Of a stretch of 6,113 nucleotides of DNA, positions 1-6,113 are shown one piece after another. The first letter of the stretch is position 1. Every line of letters starts with the position of its first letter. Under the pieces are notes generated by a model. The model had not been told where the DNA came from. It did not search any database and saw only the letters and a list, made by a program, of their open reading frames with translations. The position numbers and the translations under genes were made by a program. Origin of the DNA: Bacteroidales bacterium UBA5235 (GTDB lineage Bacteria; Bacteroidota; Bacteroidia; Bacteroidales; VadinHA17); NCBI GenBank assembly GCA_002409145.1, contig DHUL01000027.1, positions 5,692 to 11,804 of the forward strand. The letters run 5' to 3'.

Positions 1-2062
1 ACTGCCGACTGCCCACTCTTATCCTGGCGTCCACAGCCACAATCTTATCCTGTGTGCCAAGTAGCGGATTAATATCCATCTCGGCTATCTCCGGTGCAGC
101 GGTCAGGAGACCGGAGAGTGAGGTTATGACTCTGACAAAAGCCTCCTCATTGACGCCGTCGGAACCGCGGATACCCTTTATTATTTTATATGACTTCAGT
201 GACCGGATCATTGACCTGGCTTCCTTGTCTGAGACTGGCACCAGTGCAGTTGTAACATCTTTGAAGACTTCGATAAAGATCCCTCCCATGCCGGCCATCA
301 CCAGGTGACCGAAGCGTCCCTCACGTGTGGCGCCGCAGAAGAGCTCGCACCCGCTGATCATCTTTTGTATAAGTATACCGGTAACCTCCGGCAATGCCAT
401 CATCCGGGCATACTCTGCCCTGACCCTCTCCTCACCGGTGATGTTCAGCGCCACACCACCAATATCCGACTTATGTACCGGACCAACGACCTTCATTACC
501 ACCGGGTAACCCATGGCTGCGGCATCCCTTACGGCCGTTGCAGCCGAGGTGACGACACTCTCGGGTACCGTTTCAATACCTGCAGCCTTAAGAAGTATGT
601 TGACTTTTTCCGGAGACAGATAACCCTCGGAGGCGCTCTCGATGACCTCCCTGATTATTTTCAGGTCTGCAAGGGGGCCGTTGCTCTCCGGCACAGCCGG
701 TGCAGGAGTTGCGTTAACCCGACAGAGCGCTTTTCCAAAGAGCACCTCGTCAGTGAAGATTGCGTTCCCTCTGGCTATAAAATCGGCGATCTCCCTCTTC
801 ACGTTGATGACTGACGGCATGATGGGATAAACCGGCTTTTTGCAGCTGCGAATCTTCTCATGCAACAGGTTATAGACATCATCCACCGGGAAAAGTCCGG
901 GACTGCCGAAGATGACCGCAATGGCATCCACCTCGTCAAAATCGTTTTCACATGCGTCAATTATATGTCCGAGCTGTTCGGCGGTGCCGGTGGCCAGGAA
1001 ATCAACCGGGTTTGACACAGATGATCCCGCGAAGAGTTTTTGGAGCAGTCTCTCCGCTGCCGGGCCCGACAGGCGTGGAATTTCCATCCCTCCCTCGCTG
1101 AGAGCATCAGTAAGCATCACTGCAGGTCCTCCGGCGTGGGTTACTATTGCTATTCTTTTGCCTTTAAGCGGTTTATATGTAAAGAGTGCAGCCACGGTAG
1201 CCAGGTCTGTGCGGCTGCAGCACCTTACAACACCTGCCTTTCGGAGCAAGGCATCCACTGCAGTATCGGGGGAGGCCATCGCACCAGTGTGCGATGATGC
1301 AGCCCTTGACCCGGCCTCCGATGAGCCGGCTTTGATCGCAGCAATCCTGCACCCCTTTCTGATGAGTGACGATGAGTGTTTGAGAAACCGCTGCGGGTCG
1401 GCAATGTTTTCAATATAAAGGAGTTTAATCCTTGAACTGGTCAGCGGGTCAAATGTAATATCAAGATGCTCCAGCACATCCTCAACGCCGGTCTGGGCGC
1501 TGTTGCCCACCGACCAGACACTGGAGAAGGGAAGCCCGCCCGTGATAGCGGTCTCAAGGATGAATACGGCCGTAGCCCCGGAGCCTGAGATGAAGTCAAT
1601 TCCCTGCGGTGAGAGTCTGGGTATGGGCTCCGTAAATACCCCATGGTAGTTGTTGTTGAGGTAACCTATGCAATTGGGGCCTATGAGTGTGCCTCCGGTG
1701 CTGTTTATAGTTTCAACTATCTCCTTTTCCAGGGCAGCACCCTCCTCATTCTCCTCGCTGAATCCTGCAGAAAGAATAATGAATCCGCCAGTACCCTTCT
1801 CCGTTGCCAGTGTCCTGACTATTCCCGGGCAGTAGCGGGCAGCAACGGCAATCACTGCCAGGTCGGTACGGGGAAGCTGCGAAACGTCGGGATAAGCTGT
1901 CAGCCCCTGAACAACAGGCGTTTTAGGGTTAACAACATAAATTTCACCACTAAAATCACAGTTGAGCAGATTCTTTAGCACCTTTCCTCCTGCCTTGGTG
2001 ACGTCGTCTGATCCGCCAACAACGACTATACTTTTAGGATTCAATAATTTAGCACTAATCAT
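1..2062 (-). CDS. Acetate/acyl-CoA ligase (ADP-forming), fused alpha-beta subunits, 3' end cut by window edge
   Basis: This enzyme family converts acyl-CoA + ADP + Pi to free acid + ATP + CoA in the cytoplasm, giving substrate-level ATP in fermentation. I translated the minus strand from the ATG at 2062 and found 687 codons without a stop to the left edge. Residues 1 to about 130 form a CoA-binding Rossmann-like domain (SIVVVGGSDD near 11-20, IGPNC near 127-131). The succinyl-CoA-ligase-like part carries SSHTGA, with His258 as the expected phosphohistidine, and NPVD near 351-354. Residues about 470-687 are an ATP-grasp beta-like domain: MKVVGPVHKSDIGGV near 522-536, with His530 perhaps the second phosphorylated His known in this family, then MAGMGGIFIE near 589-598 and DINPL near 663-667. 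The family usually ends soon after the DARI motif seen at 677-680, so only a few codons are probably missing. A C-terminal GNAT domain, as in Pat acetyltransferases, cannot be excluded, but the intact His258 favours an active ligase. The start is the first ATG after an in-frame TAA; no Shine-Dalgarno is visible. The acyl substrate (acetate, branched-chain or aryl acid) cannot be read from sequence. Confidence 0.93.
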   Translation of the reverse strand, partial: MISAKLLNPKSIVVVGGSDDVTKAGGKVLKNLLNCDFSGEIYVVNPKTPVVQGLTAYPDVSQLPRTDLAVIAVAARYCPGIVRTLATEKGTGGFIILSAGFSEENEEGAALEKEIVETINSTGGTLIGPNCIGYLNNNYHGVFTEPIPRLSPQGIDFISGSGATAVFILETAITGGLPFSSVWSVGNSAQTGVEDVLEHLDITFDPLTSSRIKLLYIENIADPQRFLKHSSSLIRKGCRIAAIKAGSSEAGSRAASSHTGAMASPDTAVDALLRKAGVVRCCSRTDLATVAALFTYKPLKGKRIAIVTHAGGPAVMLTDALSEGGMEIPRLSGPAAERLLQKLFAGSSVSNPVDFLATGTAEQLGHIIDACENDFDEVDAIAVIFGSPGLFPVDDVYNLLHEKIRSCKKPVYPIMPSVINVKREIADFIARGNAIFTDEVLFGKALCRVNATPAPAVPESNGPLADLKIIREVIESASEGYLSPEKVNILLKAAGIETVPESVVTSAATAVRDAAAMGYPVVMKVVGPVHKSDIGGVALNITGEERVRAEYARMMALPEVTGILIQKMISGCELFCGATREGRFGHLVMAGMGGIFIEVFKDVTTALVPVSDKEARSMIRSLKSYKIIKGIRGSDGVNEEAFVRVITSLSGLLTAAPEIAEMDINPLLGTQDKIVAVDARIRVGSRQ

Positions 2063-2109
2063 AATCAGGGTATCTGTTGCAGGCAAGGTAAAAACATTTT
2101 AAAACTTAC

Positions 2110-2118
2110 CAAATGATA
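2110..2118 (-). promoter_or_regulatory. Weak candidate -7 element for the acyl-CoA ligase gene
   Basis: The minus strand reads TATCATTTG about 48 bases upstream of the ligase ATG. It resembles the Bacteroidota -7 consensus TAnnTTTG but has three spacer bases instead of two. No good TTTG -33 element lies at the expected distance. This is the best candidate I found on this strand, but it is only suggestive. Confidence 0.2.
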
Positions 2119-2203
2119 AGTTAACCATCCTGGATAAATCAGTACTGGTAGCAGGTATGTTGCAGAATATTATATTTATGCCGTGTTATTTCAACAGCCC
2201 GAC

Positions 2204-2211
2204 TATTTTTG
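2204..2211 (+). promoter_or_regulatory. Candidate Bacteroidota-type -7 promoter element for the dipeptidase gene
   Basis: TATTTTTG matches the Bacteroidota -7 consensus TAnnTTTG exactly. It lies in the AT-rich divergent intergenic region, 61 bases before the dipeptidase ATG. Transcription would start near 2217-2220 and leave a leader of roughly 50 bases. A clear TTTG -33 element about 20 bases upstream is missing, so the call rests on the -7 match and its position. Confidence 0.4.
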
Positions 2212-2217
2212 TGTCAT

Positions 2218-2233
2218 GCCGGTTTTGCCCGGC
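2218..2233 (+). other. Short hairpin at the predicted 5' end of the dipeptidase mRNA
   Basis: GCCGG (2218-2222) and CCGGC (2229-2233) form a five-pair, all-GC stem with a six-base loop. It begins about where transcription from the TATTTTTG element would start. It could stabilise the 5' end of the leader. The stem is short, so chance is a real alternative. Confidence 0.25.
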
Positions 2234-2272
2234 TGATCTGATTAACTTTTTATTGAACTGAAACAATTTTTG

Positions 2273-3898
2273 ATGATGAAATCTTATTTCGGGTTCTTCT
2301 CCACCGTTCTGACGGTCGCATTGTTGAATCTTTCACTCGTTGTCTATTCCCGGCCCGAAAAGGAAATTGACCCTGACGGTCCCGGCTACGCCGAAAACTG
2401 CACCAGCATCATGGTCGGAAGGCTGGCCTCCACAGACGGGTCTGTGATGACCTCGCATACCTGCGACGGAAGGTACCGGACATGGCTGGAGGTTGTTCCG
2501 GCAATGACGTTTGAGCGTGACACTGTTCATCCGGTCTACTGGGGCACAAGTCAGACCGAGGAGGCATGGGACATGACCAATGTGATACTCAAAGGGGAGA
2601 TTCCGGAAGTTAAATCGACATATTCATACCTAAACACAGCATATCCATGCCTCAACGAAAAGCAGCTCGCCATAGGCGAAACAACAATCTACGGGAAGCA
2701 GGAGCTGATAAACAAGGACGGTCTCTTCCTGATAGAGGAGCTTGAGAGGATTGCGCTGCAGCGCTGCACCACTGCTCGCCAGGCAATAGCCCTTATAGGA
2801 GCGCTGGCAGAGCAGTACGGCTATGCAGACCTGGCCGAGTGCATCACGATAGCAGACCCGAAAGAAGTATGGCAGCTCGAAATAACAGGATCAGGGCCGG
2901 GCAAACCCTCGGCACTGTGGGTGGCACAGAGAATTCCTGATGACCATATCGGCATAGCTGCAAATATCCCGAGAATCTCCATTGTCAATTTCAGGGATAC
3001 TGATCACTTCATGACCTCCTCCGACCTGCGAAAAAAAGCAAAGGACCTTGGTTACTGGGACGGGAAGGAACCGTTCAAATTCTACAGGGTGATCGGCACA
3101 GGAAAGCCCTATGCAATCCGTGAGTTTTATGTGCTGAATAAACTTGCACCGCGCCTGAACCTGACAATGGAGATGGAGGAGCTTCCCTTCTCGGTGAAGG
3201 CTGACAAAAAGCTATCAGTCAGTGACATTATGGCTCTCTTCCGCGAGACCTACGAGGGGACCCCCTGGGATATGACGAAGAACCTGACAGTTACAGTAAA
3301 GAAGAAGGACGAAGCCGGCAACGAGGTTACTGAGACGGTGAAGTCGTCCGCCATAAACAACTGGATGAATGCAGACATCCGTACCCTGATCAACGAGTTG
3401 AAGCCCGGCACCATTGAGAGGCAACGTACCATTGCCATTGCCGGTTGTTCCTACTCACATGTGATACAGTGCCGTTCATGGCTGCCTGACGAGGTAGGCG
3501 CCGTGGCATGGTTCTCTTTTGACAATCCGGGTCAGAGCCCGCGCATACCCATCTTCTCTGGCACCATGTCACTGCCGCAGAGTTTCCGCGTTTGCGGGCA
3601 GCACCGCTACCGTGAAGACGCCGCAATCTGGGCCTTCCGCGAAGCCAACAGGCTGTCGTCTGTCAACTGGGAGCGCGGTCGCAAACTCATTGAACCGGCT
3701 GTTACTGAGATGGAACTTAAGGCACTGGCAGAACTGCCTGCGCTGGAGGAGAGAGTGAAGATCATGGTTAACGAGGGCAAAAATGAAGAAGCCAGGATAG
3801 TCGTGACCGGGTACTCCAACGCTTTCGCAAATAGTGCAATGAACAGATGGCAGGAATTAAAAAGAGAACTCTGGCAGATGTTCGGCAGGGGTTTCTGA
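2273..3898 (+). CDS. Exported C69-family dipeptidase (Ntn hydrolase, PepD-like)
   Basis: C69 peptidases cleave dipeptides with an N-terminal Cys nucleophile, usually exposed by self-processing. The 541-residue product starts with a charged-then-hydrophobic segment (residues 3-25, KSYFGFFSTVLTVALLNLSL), fitting a signal peptide or signal anchor. It is followed by a short acidic pro-region and then ENCTSIMVGR, where Cys43 is the likely nucleophile. Downstream, ASTDGSVMTSHTCDGR (about 50-65) matches the conserved block after the C69 catalytic Cys. The C-terminal region about 385-435 (SYSHVIQCRSW, FSGTMSLPQSF) fits the rest of the family fold. Length is normal for bacterial C69 enzymes. I start at the ATG at 2273 rather than the in-frame TTG at 2270; an in-frame TAA at 2243 closes the frame upstream, and the ATG at 2276 is also possible. 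There is no Shine-Dalgarno, as is common in Bacteroidota. The likely site of action is the periplasm. The gene is divergent from the acyl-CoA ligase and lies 66 bp before hydE. Peptide substrate specificity cannot be inferred. Confidence 0.88.
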   Translation: MMKSYFGFFSTVLTVALLNLSLVVYSRPEKEIDPDGPGYAENCTSIMVGRLASTDGSVMTSHTCDGRYRTWLEVVPAMTFERDTVHPVYWGTSQTEEAWDMTNVILKGEIPEVKSTYSYLNTAYPCLNEKQLAIGETTIYGKQELINKDGLFLIEELERIALQRCTTARQAIALIGALAEQYGYADLAECITIADPKEVWQLEITGSGPGKPSALWVAQRIPDDHIGIAANIPRISIVNFRDTDHFMTSSDLRKKAKDLGYWDGKEPFKFYRVIGTGKPYAIREFYVLNKLAPRLNLTMEMEELPFSVKADKKLSVSDIMALFRETYEGTPWDMTKNLTVTVKKKDEAGNEVTETVKSSAINNWMNADIRTLINELKPGTIERQRTIAIAGCSYSHVIQCRSWLPDEVGAVAWFSFDNPGQSPRIPIFSGTMSLPQSFRVCGQHRYREDAAIWAFREANRLSSVNWERGRKLIEPAVTEMELKALAELPALEERVKIMVNEGKNEEARIVVTGYSNAFANSAMNRWQELKRELWQMFGRGF

Positions 3899-3909
3899 CT
3901 TAATTGATA

Positions 3910-3938
3910 CCGGCTTGAACTTATCGATATCCGGCTTG
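3910..3938. repeat. Pair of CCGGCTTG repeats, 21 bp apart, before hydE
   Basis: CCGGCTTG occurs at 3910-3917 and again at 3931-3938, exactly 21 bp apart, or about two helical turns. The wider context is also similar: GATACCGGCTTGAAC at 3906-3920 and GATATCCGGCTTGTTAAC at 3926-3943. The 8-bp palindrome TATCGATA (3922-3929) lies between them. This could be a two-site operator for hydE or a remnant of a small duplication. No regulator is known from the window. Confidence 0.4.
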
Positions 3939-3948
3939 TTAACGTTAA
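3939..3948. promoter_or_regulatory. Perfect 10-bp palindrome TTAACGTTAA before hydE
   Basis: TTAACGTTAA is self-complementary over all ten bases and ends 16 bases before the hydE ATG. Together with the preceding TTG (3936-3938, sharing no base with it) it loosely recalls CRP/FNR-type half-sites, which would suit an anaerobic gene, but it does not match the FNR consensus TTGAT-N4-ATCAA. A binding site is possible, not demonstrated. Confidence 0.25.
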
Positions 3949-3964
3949 ATGATTCAAAAAAGCA

Positions 3965-5053
3965 ATGGCTTCAGGCATAGCCTCACTTCTTGACAGGAAA
4001 GTCCTTGACAGAGATGGCATCCTTGCACTGCTTCAGTGCAGCGAGGATGAGGCTCCCCTGCTCTTCCGCCGGGCTGCTGCCATCAGGGACCGGTATGTGG
4101 GCAACCATGTATACCTGCGCGGACTCATTGAGTATTCAAATATCTGCGGGAAGAACTGCCTTTACTGTGGAGTCAGACGTGACAATGATAAGATAGTCAG
4201 ATATACCCTGACACGCGACGAGGTACTGGAAGCGGCGATGAACGCCTACAATCTCAGGTTCGGTTCAATTGCAATTCAGTCTGGCGAAAACTCATCCAAC
4301 AACTTTACCGATACGATTGAAGAACTGGTCAGAACAATCCGGCAGATGACTGACGGTAAGCTGGGCATCACCCTCTCGCTTGGTGAACAGAGCAGGGAGA
4401 CCTACAAAAGGTGGTATGATGCCGGCGCGCACCGCTACCTGCTGAGGATTGAGGCATCAAGCGAGGCCCTTTACCGCAGGGTACACCCTGACGATGACAT
4501 GCACCGGTACAGCCGGAGGCTCGAGTGTCTCAAAACTATACAGGAAACCGGGTACCAGACAGGTACCGGTGTTATGGTGGGGCTTCCTTACCAGACTATG
4601 GGCGACCTGGTTGACGATGTCATCTTCATGCGCGATTTTGATATCGACATGTGCGGCATGGGGCCATTCATTGAGCATTCTGATACCCCACTGGGGAAAA
4701 GGGGAACTGACAATCTCTTCCTGAGGGAGCGTTTCAACCTTACCCTGAGGATGATAGCAATATTGAGGATCATCATGAAGGATATCAACATCGTCGCTTC
4801 TACAGCCATGCAGACAATTGATCCTGCCGGCCGGGAGAAGGCTATCTCCTGCGGAGCCAATGTGGTTATGCCGAACCTCACCCCAGCCAGGTACAGGGCA
4901 GGATATCAGATCTATGAGGGCAAGCCGGGCTACCGCGAAGTGAATGAGTCAAACGTGAGCGGGTTGAACCTCGATCTGATACCCGGAATGACCCTGGGAC
5001 TTGAGGCCTGGGGTGACACACCACACTTCGGCAGGAGGCTGAACAAAAAATGA
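3965..5053 (+). CDS. hydE: [FeFe]-hydrogenase maturase HydE (radical SAM)
   Basis: HydE is a cytoplasmic radical SAM enzyme that, with HydG and HydF, builds the diiron part of the H-cluster of [FeFe]-hydrogenase. The 362-residue product has the radical SAM cluster motif CX3CX2C in SNICGKNCLYCGVR (Cys61, Cys65, Cys68), preceded by IEYSN as in HydE. Other HydE-like blocks are IQSGE (104-108), LSLGE (137-141), GAHRYLLRIEAS (154-165), VMVGLPYQT (203-211), GPFIEHSDTPLG (233-244) and NVVMPNLTPARYR (299-311). The C-terminal third, where some HydE proteins bind a second, non-essential Fe-S cluster, has no cysteine after Cys296, so that cluster is probably absent. Length is normal for HydE. The start is the first ATG after an in-frame TGA at 3950; upstream is A-rich without a Shine-Dalgarno. 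The main alternative is the related PylB (methylornithine synthase), but the motif set and lack of pyl neighbours favour HydE. No hydF, hydG or hydrogenase gene lies in the window; they must be elsewhere if the enzyme is functional. Confidence 0.9.
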   Translation: MASGIASLLDRKVLDRDGILALLQCSEDEAPLLFRRAAAIRDRYVGNHVYLRGLIEYSNICGKNCLYCGVRRDNDKIVRYTLTRDEVLEAAMNAYNLRFGSIAIQSGENSSNNFTDTIEELVRTIRQMTDGKLGITLSLGEQSRETYKRWYDAGAHRYLLRIEASSEALYRRVHPDDDMHRYSRRLECLKTIQETGYQTGTGVMVGLPYQTMGDLVDDVIFMRDFDIDMCGMGPFIEHSDTPLGKRGTDNLFLRERFNLTLRMIAILRIIMKDINIVASTAMQTIDPAGREKAISCGANVVMPNLTPARYRAGYQIYEGKPGYREVNESNVSGLNLDLIPGMTLGLEAWGDTPHFGRRLNKK

Positions 5054-5056
5054 TAA

Positions 5057-5100
5057 TGTTGCAGAACAAGCTCCTGCAATAACATCCAATCCTCTTTTTT
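5057..5100 (+). terminator. Possible weak terminator after hydE
   Basis: Bases 5057-5064 (TGTTGCAG) pair with 5074-5081 (CTGCAATA), counting one G-U pair, around a nine-base loop. A run of six T follows at 5095-5100. The T-run is about 13 bases beyond the stem, farther than in a classic intrinsic terminator. It may be a weak or partial terminator between hydE and the carboxypeptidase gene. Confidence 0.3.
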
Positions 5101-5133
5101 CCGAAATTGCTGACACTACTTAAACCTGACGTG

Positions 5134-6113
5134 ATGAAAAAAATACTCCTTTCATCAGTGATCATCCTTATGTCACTGATCGGTTTCAGCCAGGAAAGAC
5201 CCACCCTTGAATACTACATGCCTGCAGACGTGACTTTTGACAGCAGCATCCCGGTGCCCGGATCAATCGGTCATGAGGTGGGCGAATGGCATGTAACCCA
5301 TGACAGGCTGGTGGGTTACATGAAGCTCCTTGACGGCCTTTCCGGCAGGGCAGTGTGGGAGGATTACGGAAGGAGCTGGGAAGGGAGGATACTCGGGCAA
5401 CTGATCATCACGTCGGAGAAGAACATGGCCCGTCTCAGGGAGATAAGGCTGGAGCACCTTAAGCTGTCAGATCCGTCAGTCTCAAAGAGCGTCAGCACTT
5501 CAGAGATGCCGCTGATCATCAAGCTCGGATATGGTGTGCACGGTAACGAGTCGAGCGCCCCGAACGCTTCAATACTTACGGCATATTATCTTGTAGCCGG
5601 GCAGGGCCCTCAGATAGACGAAATCCTGGACAAATGCGTGATCCTCGTTGACCCTTCGCTAAATCCTGACGGCCTGCAACGCCACTCAACCTGGGTCAAC
5701 ATGCACCGCGGGATGACTCTCGCCACCGACCCGTCAGGTCGTGAGTTCAATGAAATATGGCCCGGAGGACGTACCAACCACTACTGGTTTGACCTGAATC
5801 GTGACTACCTGATGCTCCAGCACCCCGAGAGCGTGGGGCGCGTGGAAGCTTTCCACCGCTGGATGCCCAACATCAACACTGACCATCACGAGATGGGAGC
5901 CAACTCCACGTTCTTCTTTCAGCCCGGCGTGCAATCGCGCAATAACCCGGTGATACCTCCTGACAACCAGGCTATTACCTCGGAGATAGGCAGTTACCAT
6001 GCAAAATACCTTGATTCCATCGGCAGCCTTTATTACACTGAGGAGAGCTTTGATGACTATTACCTGGGCAAAGGTTCCTCCTACCCTGATGCACACGGAT
6101 CAATCGGGATCCT
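5134..6113 (+). CDS. Secreted M14-family zinc carboxypeptidase, N-terminal part (3' end beyond window)
   Basis: M14 enzymes are zinc metallopeptidases that usually remove C-terminal amino acids from peptides. The frame runs open from the ATG at 5134 to the right edge, giving 326 complete codons. Residues 1-20 (MKKILLSSVIILMSLIGFSQ) are a typical signal peptide, so the protein is exported, probably to the periplasm or beyond. The N-terminal domain includes GRSWEGR (79-85), a substrate-region motif of the family. Zinc ligands are visible as HGNE (His136, Glu139) and the HHEMG block (His251 or His252). DLNRD (220-224) supplies the Asn-Arg pair that binds the substrate carboxylate. The last residues, HGSIGI, precede the point where such proteins usually carry the catalytic Glu (LFE), so that residue falls just outside. 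Related Bacteroidota proteins are often about 800 residues or more, so most of the gene is probably missing. GTG at 5131 is an alternative start, but the MKK signal start favours ATG. It lies 80 bp after hydE. Confidence 0.9.
   Translation, partial: MKKILLSSVIILMSLIGFSQERPTLEYYMPADVTFDSSIPVPGSIGHEVGEWHVTHDRLVGYMKLLDGLSGRAVWEDYGRSWEGRILGQLIITSEKNMARLREIRLEHLKLSDPSVSKSVSTSEMPLIIKLGYGVHGNESSAPNASILTAYYLVAGQGPQIDEILDKCVILVDPSLNPDGLQRHSTWVNMHRGMTLATDPSGREFNEIWPGGRTNHYWFDLNRDYLMLQHPESVGRVEAFHRWMPNINTDHHEMGANSTFFFQPGVQSRNNPVIPPDNQAITSEIGSYHAKYLDSIGSLYYTEESFDDYYLGKGSSYPDAHGSIGI
5290..5322. repeat. Perfect 11-bp inverted repeat inside the carboxypeptidase gene
   Basis: CATGTAACCCA (5290-5300) is the exact reverse complement of TGGGTTACATG (5312-5322), with an 11-base spacer. 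In RNA a U-G pair could extend the stem to 12. It lies about 160 bases into the gene and codes for residues of the segment WHVTHDRLVGYM. A role in mRNA folding or translation is possible; chance is not excluded. Confidence 0.6.

Noticed and set aside
305..814. Plus-strand open frame of 169 codons
   Set aside because: It lies wholly inside the acyl-CoA ligase gene on the other strand, which has continuous family motifs; the plus-strand product shows no recognisable domain. The same holds for 912-1418 and 1643-1978.
3607..4020. Minus-strand open frame of 137 codons spanning the dipeptidase end, the gap and the hydE start
   Set aside because: It overlaps two well-supported genes, and its Ser/Leu-rich product resembles a reverse-strand shadow with no known motif.
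4547..4570. Hairpin-like ACCGG(G)TACC...GGTACCGGT inside hydE
   Set aside because: It needs a bulge, is built from the self-complementary GGTACC, and encodes the conserved YQTGTG region, so coding constraint and chance explain it.
5290..5322. Inverted repeat as an invertible phase-variation switch
   Set aside because: The arms are only 11 bases apart, there is no promoter between them and no recombinase gene in the window.
5734..6096. Minus-strand open frame of 120 codons
   Set aside because: It is antisense to the zinc-binding and substrate-binding motifs of the M14 carboxypeptidase, so it is a shadow.
1..6113. CRISPR array, insertion sequence, tRNA, or a new defence or biosynthetic system
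   Set aside because: I saw no regularly spaced repeats, transposase or integrase, tRNA-like folds, or cluster of unknown genes; all long genes fall into known enzyme families.

Overview
The window looks like a chromosomal segment of an anaerobic, fermentative member of the Bacteroidota, probably Bacteroidales-like. Supporting signs are weak or absent Shine-Dalgarno sequences, one exact match to the Bacteroidota -7 element TAnnTTTG upstream of a gene, and two exported proteins, one with a signal peptide ending in FSQ. The proteins also resemble types familiar from that phylum. This placement is inference from the sequence alone; no search was run.

Layout: nearly all of the left third (positions 1-2062, minus strand) is one long gene for a fused alpha-beta ADP-forming acyl-CoA/acetyl-CoA synthetase. 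It is open at the left edge and is probably only a few codons short of its end. An AT-rich divergent intergenic region of about 210 bp follows. Three plus-strand genes come next: an exported C69-family (Ntn-hydrolase) dipeptidase (2273-3898), the radical SAM [FeFe]-hydrogenase maturase HydE (3965-5053), and the N-terminal part of a secreted M14 zinc carboxypeptidase (5134 to the right edge, cut just before its expected catalytic Glu). The gaps between these three are 66 and 80 bp, so co-transcription is possible but not shown. The hydE upstream gap holds a 21-bp-phased repeat and a palindrome.

How they may work together (inference): exported peptidases release amino acids from peptides. Fermentation of the resulting 2-oxoacids gives acyl-CoA, which the ADP-forming synthetase converts to free acid plus ATP. 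Surplus electrons leave as H2 through an [FeFe]-hydrogenase whose active site needs HydE. No hydrogenase, hydF or hydG lies in the window. I see no mobile element, CRISPR array, tRNA or rRNA, and no clear sign of an undescribed multi-gene system. The most unusual non-coding signals are a perfect 11-bp inverted repeat inside the carboxypeptidase gene and the repeat/palindrome block before hydE.
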